Shown piece after piece: positions 18,201-24,644 of a DNA stretch of 24,644 nt. The notes under the pieces were generated by a model. It did no database searches, was not told where the DNA came from, and saw only the letters and a program-made list of their open reading frames with translations. Both the position numbers and the translations under genes were made by a program. This DNA comes from Promethearchaeota archaeon. GTDB taxonomy: Archaea > Asgardarchaeota > Lokiarchaeia > Sigyniarchaeales > Promethearchaeaceae. The stretch covers positions 1 through 24,644 of the forward strand of contig WJKO01000835.1 of assembly GCA_014729055.1 (NCBI GenBank). Reading direction: 5' to 3'. Every line of letters starts with the position of its first letter. The first letter of the stretch is position 1.

Positions 18201-20841
18201 TATCGGTTTTGATGCAACGAATTTTGCCGCTTTTCTCGGAAATGATCCCGTTGAAGTTGATGGGGAATCTATGGGAATTGGTAGCGAACAGCCAGATCTT
18301 ATTTCATATTTACAAGGTGCAGATACGGACATTTCAGAAATGACAAACATTATGCAAAATGATTACGAAACCATTGACTCAGCAGAACCAACCAGCTTCT
18401 TAGAAATGTTAAATACTACAAAGTATATCATTAATGAGGATAGCTCGAGTAGAACGTATATTGACGGTTTAGGATACAGAGATGATTTAGGTAATATTTG
18501 GGCGGTGAAGGATCCTTACAGAGCGTCCCGACATATTTCAGAAACGCTTGCTCGCTATATTCATTTGCGTTCAAGCGGTAGTTTAAGTCCAAGCGGAATG
18601 GTAGGAGAGGAATTGTGGCTGATGCTCGATAATTTAGACTTGTTCTTCCCGTGGGTTTTGATGTACTTGATGAGTCACGGATGGTCAAAAGATGATGTAT
18701 TTGATTCCTTAGAAGCCCTGGGATTTGCAAGTGAAGTTAAAGAAAACTATAATACTTATGATGATTCAAATGGGCGGCTAACAACCCGAATATCATTAAC
18801 AGTAGGAATTAACTTAATTGGTAGCGAGGCATTTACCAGCTCACCAACAGAACGGAACTTTGAATTTCCAATGGGAAAGACAATGTTTGATGGATATCAG
18901 CAATTATTTAGATATCTGTTTGATAATGGAGAACAACAGACTTATGGTTCGCCAACTGATCCATATACCGTTGAAAATGCTCGTACGTTAATATCTACAT
19001 CGAGTGCTTTACCCGGGATTCCTGTCCCTGATATGGATATCGATCTTCATATCACTAAATTATTCGGAATAGACTTACCGTTTAAAGTACTTGGTGTCAC
19101 AATCATTCCAGACTTCTGGATATCTACAACCGTATCCATGACACCAACAGAATTTTCATTAGCGGTATGGATGGAAGATCTAAATACACACGGATATCCT
19201 TGTGTGGCGCCAGATTGGGTGAACAGATCTACGAATCCTTATATTGGTGGAGCTATATCTGGTCCTTATATTTTCGGAGAAGGTTTGAATGACGTAGGTG
19301 CACAAGTACTTGGAAGCTTGGTCAGACAGAGATATCTATTCAACGGAGAACCATTCGTTTCAACTGGTGGGGATCCAATTGGTTTATTCCAATTCTTAGA
19401 CAATTTTTTCTATACAGGCGTTGATACTGATGGACAACCTGGTAACGATTTTGACTACTCCTCATATTCACTATTAGATTACTTTAATGTCAAATCTACG
19501 GATTTCATTGATTTAATTACGGGATACAACTGGAGAGAAGACACTTTTGACGGACATCCAAATGATTATCTAGGAGGAAATGGTCTAGTTGATGATTGGG
19601 AGGTGCCGATAAATTATGATGTGGCTAATACTTATAAAGGAAATTCAAAACCAAGCCTTGACGGATGGGGATATGACTTCTGGGATGGAAGAATATTCTG
19701 GAGGCCAGCACAAGATGATTACTTCTATAACGGTCACATTATTTGGTCTGATTCACCAAGTTTATTAGATTTATCGGGAAGCTCGTCGAGAACAAATGCA
19801 CACCGAAGAGGTGAAGTCTATTATCAAATAATGGGTGATGGATCTAACGCTGATAGACCTTGGGAAGGAGCACCGCCTTGCGTTAATTTAATTGACATGT
19901 TATTATGGTTGGTTAGAACAACTGGTGTCTGTGATTCAGATGATATATTTAAATGGATTATTGGTGAATTACCGACTTCCTATTATATGGCGATCGACCC
20001 AGAATCAGGCTATGAAAATCCGCAATACTGGCAATCTGGAGGTCCTCCAAATCCTGGTATTGGAAATCAGCGTACATGGGGAATGTTATACAACAGTACC
20101 TTTAATATCACTGGTATGTTTAACTTCCTTGATAAAACAAAGAAATCAGACCCATTCAAATTAATGTGGGAATTACATGATAGAGATAGCGCTGGTTCCC
20201 CAGATCCAAAGAACTTGATGTATTGGTCATTAAATCCGAATTTGGTCATTACTCCAGAAGGACATACACAATTTATGTATCATGATGCCTTAGGAGGTAC
20301 TCGTGGAGAATCTAAACAGTTCTTATGGCAACTCTTTAACGCGAGCTATTGGTCTGATAAAAGCGATGATGATGAGATTTGGGATTATATTGACCATCCT
20401 GAAGACACTCTGCCATATCAGCTGTTTGAACGATTTAGAGAACTAGAACTCAATGATACTACAGATCCGAATGACCCATATAGAAACACTGATTTCAATC
20501 TATTCAATATGTTTATAGACATGTATGTTGATCCAATTGATTGGTGGGACGATATTCAATACGCTGCCTTAGGTATTGCTCCATTGAATGTACTTTATTG
20601 CTCTGATAAACTAAACTTGACACAGAAAATACGGAATGCCGGGTATGCAGGAAAGTCTTCCAAGATAAAAATCAATGGAACATTTAATATTGAAATGTAT
20701 GGATTGCCTTTGACTTCAGGATCTCAATGGCCATTAACGCTGGACTTCTTCGTAGATCCAATCTTGTTCACTGCCGCGTATCATTGGAGTGAATTCATAG
20801 ATCCGAACGCACTTAGACACAATACATTCATTATTAGATAA
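15280..20841 (+). CDS. Giant exported protein with LEA2/DUF3712-like beta modules
   Basis: A 1853-residue exported protein. Residues 1-28 carry a basic start and a hydrophobic segment (about 8-26) that is a signal peptide or an uncleaved N-terminal anchor; there is no C-terminal membrane helix. The first 190 residues look like a late-embryogenesis-abundant type 2 (LEA2/WHy, DUF3712-like) beta domain ending in KGKAQVGPFAFDYERYQTL (167-185). A second begins near 195 and includes HNPSGIPFVLENYNF (234-248). A third-like unit is at about 428-475 (LNFTNPYRTKLSFTDF). Residues 808-940 look like a carbohydrate-binding-type beta sandwich ending in FDDVQIYIEY. Another hydrophobic beta segment is at 1248-1310, and a similar one closes the protein. 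Long W/Y/D/G-rich stretches lie between. No catalytic motif was recognised. A weak AGGT site precedes the ATG. A structural or lipid/glycan-binding envelope role is inferred. Confidence 0.85.
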   Translation: MAVGKRVTALIVMTLISTVTPAVYQVGIEPRVAGANCDIAITSLSLDQDYTEEGLAIFKAYLRVDNRAPVDVILSQLTLDVYHHSSTGRYEMIGSMNTSQEYQIEANSFIQSTKQGDTVITIYPAENNQVPVMAKLAFYQDATGGSATTEAMADLISRGYLSLMLKGKAQVGPFAFDYERYQTLTLSFWDPNFVVTDVFPYIPEASINWEPEYTTPSEYPDSGIGKYIIHAKMHNPSGIPFVLENYNFSLIDQYDNVRAVGIDIETVFDNAYDPDVTQIGSSGQVREPIVSLFKDDIYETTFTTDTDEWQDIFFGVDFTDYDQDHYSPGHYLEPTQQNSLTRNNIHWFFSKLLSEPILSGMTLRGTLQMLIGWYDGSRPKGISVSVGSNDLSEEQFNIYNTKFYQQHYQDYDGEDPISIEDMIVPDKVHVDSVEITSTADLIRFNMSSKLNFTNPYRTKLSFTDFTTNYYRIDKANEVNYDEHYSFGSTGEPDTRTLEISPATRIDNPNDPTFSTGMTILDHNFTMEYNTETYDGNSAISKVLTDMNIDDSIVNWTNPFWLMSPNDGAVDVDPLVIMEYLIQNGLDPLMHLNSTDVTRAIRSGGDAYYPLDCMYFGSRDGRSYWEQKATGLPQFSHGESGDLHPIQRDPSFPRPGHAYAYRIMTPYAVSNDWNNFTRWGDERIRQWEFACRDPAYNGGEWEYDTNRAGYMKDINGLISHGFTGYSGEYAYPGDDNVIPNDLIWRVYNAPGDYPADYLFGYWYDWEGLLRNYYMVFDPNAICGDGSSGGTGAAWLQDFKLMDTNDEDAPQNLVADDIVKATMSLSYRYPYGGSAGRFGLGRHQYTSAPTYRYDYTVVDDTVDDDPSNEMYLDGSGVFGFPLSGGTREWQTEMIDITDTIQDAIYDYNHGGSDEDLMFEIAFGTSADQDSIIYFDDVQIYIEYRDPEPNLFEISDLFKYTEQLDPVEGNMWQILSDIGFDATNFAAFLGNDPVEVDGESMGIGSEQPDLISYLQGADTDISEMTNIMQNDYETIDSAEPTSFLEMLNTTKYIINEDSSSRTYIDGLGYRDDLGNIWAVKDPYRASRHISETLARYIHLRSSGSLSPSGMVGEELWLMLDNLDLFFPWVLMYLMSHGWSKDDVFDSLEALGFASEVKENYNTYDDSNGRLTTRISLTVGINLIGSEAFTSSPTERNFEFPMGKTMFDGYQQLFRYLFDNGEQQTYGSPTDPYTVENARTLISTSSALPGIPVPDMDIDLHITKLFGIDLPFKVLGVTIIPDFWISTTVSMTPTEFSLAVWMEDLNTHGYPCVAPDWVNRSTNPYIGGAISGPYIFGEGLNDVGAQVLGSLVRQRYLFNGEPFVSTGGDPIGLFQFLDNFFYTGVDTDGQPGNDFDYSSYSLLDYFNVKSTDFIDLITGYNWREDTFDGHPNDYLGGNGLVDDWEVPINYDVANTYKGNSKPSLDGWGYDFWDGRIFWRPAQDDYFYNGHIIWSDSPSLLDLSGSSSRTNAHRRGEVYYQIMGDGSNADRPWEGAPPCVNLIDMLLWLVRTTGVCDSDDIFKWIIGELPTSYYMAIDPESGYENPQYWQSGGPPNPGIGNQRTWGMLYNSTFNITGMFNFLDKTKKSDPFKLMWELHDRDSAGSPDPKNLMYWSLNPNLVITPEGHTQFMYHDALGGTRGESKQFLWQLFNASYWSDKSDDDEIWDYIDHPEDTLPYQLFERFRELELNDTTDPNDPYRNTDFNLFNMFIDMYVDPIDWWDDIQYAALGIAPLNVLYCSDKLNLTQKIRNAGYAGKSSKIKINGTFNIEMYGLPLTSGSQWPLTLDFFVDPILFTAAYHWSEFIDPNALRHNTFIIR

Positions 20842-20842
20842 A

Positions 20843-20876
20843 ATCTTTTCTTTACTTTTTTTAATCTTTTTTTTAT
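20843..20876 (+). terminator. T-rich terminator after the 1853-residue protein gene
   Basis: The run after the stop codon includes TTTTTTTAATCTTTTTTTTAT (20856 onward), a strong archaeal-style T tract containing the recurrent TTTTTAATCTT element. Confidence 0.65.
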
Positions 20877-20974
20877 CTAAATTTCCGATATATGTAAACT
20901 ATAGTGCTATTTTCTGATTATATGATCAAAATAATTGTATCAATATGTTTTTATTATACTAATTTTTATCTTTA

Positions 20975-20985
20975 CTATATTATAA
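20975..20985 (+). promoter_or_regulatory. Candidate TATA box of the 881-residue protein gene
   Basis: CTATATTATAA lies about 65-75 bases before the ATG at 21050. A start about 25 bases downstream would give a leader of some 40-45 bases holding the SD-like GGAG at 21038-21041, eight bases before the ATG. The 208-base intergenic region otherwise holds only the terminator at its left end. Confidence 0.4.
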
Positions 20986-21049
20986 CGATAGATAGAGTAG
21001 GATATACTACTAATCAGTTTATAACCATAGCTATTCCGGAGTTATTTGA

Positions 21050-23695
21050 ATGAAAAATCGTAAAAATCTTAAACGTATTTTGACCGTCTGTTCTTTTATT
21101 TTAATTGTTAGCTCGGTTTATTTGTTTTCTCAATTTACAGATAATAATGCAAGAGATTTAGTGGTTAATAATAAAACAATCGATTCTTCTGATAATGGAG
21201 GTAGTGAATTACCATACCAGATCGGTCCTTTTTTTAACCATTCTGATGATGATGCACAACAATATGGAAAGCTTATTTACGAGGATTACACAAAATTTGT
21301 GTATCAGCATTCTTTTGATAATACGGATGAATGGGAATTAAGTGATAGTAATATATATGCAAGAGATCAATTTTATTATTTATTAGGTTACAATCAATTG
21401 CTTGAAGGACAACTTGTTGTTCCAAACTATATTGGTTGGTATCAAGACATAGATCTATGGGATACTGAATCTAGTGAAAAAGGATATTATACATATATTG
21501 ATGAGAATTTGACAAGAACAACTGAAGAAAAATTGTCCTTTGACAACATATTAGCGATTCTATCAATCTTGACAGCAACGGGTACAAATTCAAGTGACGT
21601 CGAAAACCGAGTAGTAGAGCAATGGGATGTAGTGAATGAACTATTTTGGGACTCGGAAGCATCTCTATTCAACCAGTCTAATCAAGCAACATCTAAATAT
21701 AGTGCAAATAATCTACTAGGAGCTATTGCTGCATTTAGTATCGTAAGGGAAGCTGAATTTAATGATAACCCTGGCTTGATAAATCAAGCTTATGATAGAG
21801 GAGTAGAAATTATGGAGGAATTGAATTCAAGTTATTACGATTTCGTTGCTGCATGGCCTGGTTACTGGGAATCAACCACTAATTCAGAAAAGTCCGCTTT
21901 AACAAATGCTCTCGGAATCATTGCATTATTAGATTGGAATATAGCGACAAACTATACTGCGAATTCAGCAAAATTGAATCAAAGTATTAAGATCTATAAT
22001 TTTATGAAAGAAGAACTATACAACTCAACAAATGATATGTATAACAAGAAAATGGCTCGATCTGGCGGTGGCTTAGATTATGATCTTGTTTTATTGGATA
22101 ATGCGTGGATGCTTAAAGCCACATTGAAATTATTTGAAGCCACTGGGAATATTACCTATTATCAAGATGCATTGAAGCTGTATTATGGAATTGAAAGCAC
22201 ATTATATGATCCATTAAATTACGGATATAATACGACATTCGGTCCGAACCAAAATACAATTAAGGAATATGATGATTACAATATGTATATCTCCGCACTG
22301 TACGATTTTAAAAACATACACGATACTGCATATATACAATTAGAAAAAAATGAATCAAGCTATCTATATTTGAATTCAACCGCATTTAATGTCTCGCTCA
22401 GTTTAAATTATTCGATGGAATATGAATATAACACAGACAAAGTGAATAGCTCATGGAATTTTGAAATTCCTATTGAAAACTCACCCGTACATTATATACT
22501 GAGATATGAGAATGATACTATTATAGAACAAAAAGACCAAACCACCGATATTAATGGAACAGACGAATACATATATGATTTATCGGGGCTCACAACAGAG
22601 ACCTATTCTTTGTCAGTATTATGCAATTATTCTGGTTATTGTTTAACATATAAAACCGAGGAGTTAGATTACGTCTCCGGTATTTTAATTGTTAATTACA
22701 CGACAAGATTTGAGGAATTATATCAAGGTGAGAGGGGTTTAATAAATGTGTCAGTCGGGAGTCTTAGAGATGATAACATTTCAATCAATTTAGAAGTAAG
22801 CGGGGGCAATTTTTTGACAGAAACAGTCGATGACGTAAATATTCTGAATAAAACTCTTACATTTACACTAATAAACTTAACAACAGTTAGCGATATAGAA
22901 ACAGGTGTTGCACAATTTAATATTGTGTTGTATAATAATTCACTGGTCTTAGAAAATAATACTTTTGAAATTACAATAGAATCTAATATAGAAGTAGCTT
23001 ATATTCAATATTCTCAATATCTAATTGTCGAAAACGATCTTCAAGTCAGTTTAGGTATTACTAACCATAAATCGCAATCTTCGGAAGATAATCTTCATAT
23101 AGAAATAACAAGTGATTATTTTGTTACATTGGATCAAGATCTTGATTCAATTGAAGCCTTATCAATGGATGATATCTTGTTGGATTTAGAACGAACTGCT
23201 AGCATATACTACGGTGACATAGAATTTATAATTAACATATCAAGGGAAGGAGAATCTCTGTATATGTCAAGTTTTAGTCTGGAATCAGTCCCTGAATTAG
23301 ATATAGAAAAGATATCTTCAACTGACATTATTATACAAGGTTTAGAACCCGCAATTTCGCTCAATATCATTAACTACAACATTACGGCTAAAACAATATC
23401 AATAAGATCTAATGAAAAAACGGTTTGGACGGGAAAATTGAACAATGGATATAATTCGCTTTATATACCAATTGACAATAAGATAAGAAATCCTTATTCA
23501 ATAAAAACTCGAATTTATTATATCGAAATACTTAATGAGAAAGACCAAGTTATTGGCACAGAGATGATTCAGATAAAACCACAAATATCTGTATCAAACG
23601 CAATATTTTATTACATTTTACCAATAATAATAAGTTTGGGTGTTGCAATAGGTGTTAGATACAAAGAAATAAAAGAAAATAAAAGGAGCGCATAA
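21050..23695 (+). CDS. Exported (alpha/alpha)-barrel-like protein with beta-sandwich stalk and C-terminal anchor
   Basis: An 881-residue membrane-anchored ectoprotein. Residues 1-29 are a signal peptide (basic MKNRKNLKR then a hydrophobic core). Residues about 60-425 are helical, with repeating helix pairs like those of (alpha/alpha)6-barrel carbohydrate enzymes and epimerases: LLGAIAAF (222-229), TNALGIIALLDW (285-296) and DNAWMLKATLKLFEATGN from 350, followed by a Y-rich loop (YDPLNYGYN). The DNAW helix pattern recalls the DUF255/YyaL and N-acylglucosamine 2-epimerase folds. I cannot assign catalytic residues. Residues about 430-845 are beta-rich with many N-x-S/T sequons and are likely a stalk. 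A membrane helix at about 848-869 is followed by a basic tail (RYKEIKENKRSA). The next gene starts one base after the stop codon, so the two are co-transcribed. An action on surface polysaccharide is inferred; a non-catalytic binding role is equally open. Confidence 0.82.
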   Translation: MKNRKNLKRILTVCSFILIVSSVYLFSQFTDNNARDLVVNNKTIDSSDNGGSELPYQIGPFFNHSDDDAQQYGKLIYEDYTKFVYQHSFDNTDEWELSDSNIYARDQFYYLLGYNQLLEGQLVVPNYIGWYQDIDLWDTESSEKGYYTYIDENLTRTTEEKLSFDNILAILSILTATGTNSSDVENRVVEQWDVVNELFWDSEASLFNQSNQATSKYSANNLLGAIAAFSIVREAEFNDNPGLINQAYDRGVEIMEELNSSYYDFVAAWPGYWESTTNSEKSALTNALGIIALLDWNIATNYTANSAKLNQSIKIYNFMKEELYNSTNDMYNKKMARSGGGLDYDLVLLDNAWMLKATLKLFEATGNITYYQDALKLYYGIESTLYDPLNYGYNTTFGPNQNTIKEYDDYNMYISALYDFKNIHDTAYIQLEKNESSYLYLNSTAFNVSLSLNYSMEYEYNTDKVNSSWNFEIPIENSPVHYILRYENDTIIEQKDQTTDINGTDEYIYDLSGLTTETYSLSVLCNYSGYCLTYKTEELDYVSGILIVNYTTRFEELYQGERGLINVSVGSLRDDNISINLEVSGGNFLTETVDDVNILNKTLTFTLINLTTVSDIETGVAQFNIVLYNNSLVLENNTFEITIESNIEVAYIQYSQYLIVENDLQVSLGITNHKSQSSEDNLHIEITSDYFVTLDQDLDSIEALSMDDILLDLERTASIYYGDIEFIINISREGESLYMSSFSLESVPELDIEKISSTDIIIQGLEPAISLNIINYNITAKTISIRSNEKTVWTGKLNNGYNSLYIPIDNKIRNPYSIKTRIYYIEILNEKDQVIGTEMIQIKPQISVSNAIFYYILPIIISLGVAIGVRYKEIKENKRSA
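23684..23688 (+). promoter_or_regulatory. Shine-Dalgarno site inside the end of the 881-residue protein gene
   Basis: AGGAG lies eight bases before the ATG at 23697 and inside the last codons of the upstream gene. It confirms the start of the incomplete gene and the operon link. Confidence 0.7.
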
Positions 23696-23696
23696 A

Positions 23697-24644
23697 ATGA
23701 AAAATAGATCTAATATACAATTCATCTTTACAGTAATATTCTGTATTATAAGTATAAGTTTAGCAATTTACATAGGCAATGATAATAATTATGAAGAAAA
23801 TTTAGTGATAATCAATACACCCGAAAGTTCTCTTATACAAGCCTCGCAAATAGAATATGAAGAAGAAGTTGACAGAGTTTTTGGGAATTTGGATTTATAT
23901 GTTAATTTATCTGTTGGGACTGCAGAAGCGCATCCTGATGCTATTGAAGTTAATATGACTATTACTTTTAATAATGGCACTATAAAAAATTACACACAAA
24001 CAACTGACACAAATGATGTATGGAATTGGGAATATGTTCCATATAAAGATGCCCCTTTGGGCGTACAAACATTCAATATCACTGCTTTCACAGGTACTAA
24101 TTATTATTACAGTGATAACTACGAATTTAACATTTTAGATTCATATCCAAATATTGGTATTACGCTCCAGACAACTGAGATATATAGAAACAATACCTTA
24201 AATTGGATTTTAACTCCATCGGATGCTGAGGATTCACTGGCAGATTTAACATGGAGTTCGGGTATATATAGAGCTTCAAACAATCAGTTATTATCTGGGA
24301 CTCTAAATTCCCTATTAAATCGAACTTATGAATTTGAGGACACCTTCGAGAATGTTGGTGGTTATTACGTTGAAGCAACAGTTGAAGATAAAGAAGGTAA
24401 TTCCACCTCTGTTAAAGCTTATTTTACAGTCAAAAATAATATACCAGAAATTGTCTATTATAATTTAGAGTTTTCCGACTCTGAAATTACTGACCCTGAC
24501 CAAAATGAATTATTACGAGATTCTGGAACAATAGATATAGAGGTTAATGCAACGGATATTGAAAAAGCTCTCGCTCCAGATCTAAAATTAAAAATTATTG
24601 CTTACGGTCCAGACGATACCATTATCAATTTAGATCTATTAGAT
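23697..24644 (+). CDS. Exported surface protein with PKD/Ig-like modules, 3' end beyond the window
   Basis: An open frame of 316 codons with no stop runs from the ATG at 23697 to the window edge, so the gene is partial. The first 27 residues are a signal peptide whose start (MKNRSN, hydrophobic core, then DNN) resembles that of the upstream 881-residue protein. Residues about 65-150 form one beta module with sequons (NMTITFNNGTIKNYT). A second follows the linker ILDSYP and contains PSDAEDS. A third begins after VKNNIP (245-250) and contains NATDIEKA. This linker plus acidic-motif pattern is the one seen in the 1626-residue protein, so the two share a module type. It is translated from its own SD site and starts one base after the upstream stop. 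A structural or adhesive role, perhaps partnering the 881-residue protein, is inferred. Confidence 0.85.
   Translation, partial: MKNRSNIQFIFTVIFCIISISLAIYIGNDNNYEENLVIINTPESSLIQASQIEYEEEVDRVFGNLDLYVNLSVGTAEAHPDAIEVNMTITFNNGTIKNYTQTTDTNDVWNWEYVPYKDAPLGVQTFNITAFTGTNYYYSDNYEFNILDSYPNIGITLQTTEIYRNNTLNWILTPSDAEDSLADLTWSSGIYRASNNQLLSGTLNSLLNRTYEFEDTFENVGGYYVEATVEDKEGNSTSVKAYFTVKNNIPEIVYYNLEFSDSEITDPDQNELLRDSGTIDIEVNATDIEKALAPDLKLKIIAYGPDDTIINLDLLD

Noticed and set aside
17051..18730. Several minus-strand and alternate-frame open frames inside the 1853-residue protein gene
   Set aside because: They overlap a clearly coding long frame, lack start signals, and have compositions expected of reverse-strand shadows.
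1..24644. tRNA, rRNA or mobile-element remnants in the intergenic regions
   Set aside because: I read every gap between genes and saw no tRNA cloverleaf elements, no transposase fragment and no long terminal inverted repeats; all gaps are short and AT-rich.

Overview
The window is a low-GC stretch of an archaeal chromosome. Its promoters look like archaeal TATA boxes, several genes have Shine-Dalgarno (SD) sites, and T-rich tracts follow gene ends. The proteins include very large exported, Asn- and Tyr-rich proteins with many N-glycosylation sequons, a cytoplasmic GH38 alpha-mannosidase, an AmmeMemoRadiSam radical SAM enzyme, and coiled-coil and TPR proteins of unknown role. I judge an Asgard archaeon (Lokiarchaeia-like) most likely, but only from gene style and remembered family resemblance. 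No rRNA, tRNA, CRISPR array, transposase or phage gene was seen.

Layout. Positions 21-1721 (minus strand) hold a putative zinc-binding protein of unknown function and a GNAT acetyltransferase with a long N-terminal extension. Positions 1942-6822 (plus) encode a 1626-residue surface protein built of Ig/PKD-like modules with a C-terminal membrane anchor, followed by a small five-helix membrane protein (6940-7395). An amrS-like radical SAM gene (7418-8512, minus) faces it. Divergent from amrS is a probable two-gene unit: GH38 alpha-mannosidase (8629-11388) and a TPR protein (11402-12346). It converges, with two bases between stop codons, on a 547-residue coiled-coil protein (12349-13992, minus). 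Upstream of that lies a seven-helix membrane protein (14102-14986, minus).

A 293-base divergent intergenic region carries an orphan T-rich tract and a perfect 38-bp direct repeat. It precedes a 1853-residue exported protein with LEA2/DUF3712-like beta modules (15280-20841). After a T-tract terminator come two tightly linked genes for exported proteins: an 881-residue anchored protein with an (alpha/alpha)-barrel-like N-terminal half (21050-23695), and a surface protein with PKD-like linkers (23697 to the window edge, incomplete).

How the genes may work together: four large exported proteins plus two small membrane proteins suggest a cell-envelope region. The exported barrel protein could act on surface glycans and the cytoplasmic mannosidase on imported or recycled mannosides, but nothing in the sequence proves this link. 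Other points worth a second look are a recurrent TTTTTAATCTT element at gene ends, a 7-bp inverted repeat spanning both stop codons of a convergent pair, and two genes whose stop codons sit in short imperfect tandem duplications.
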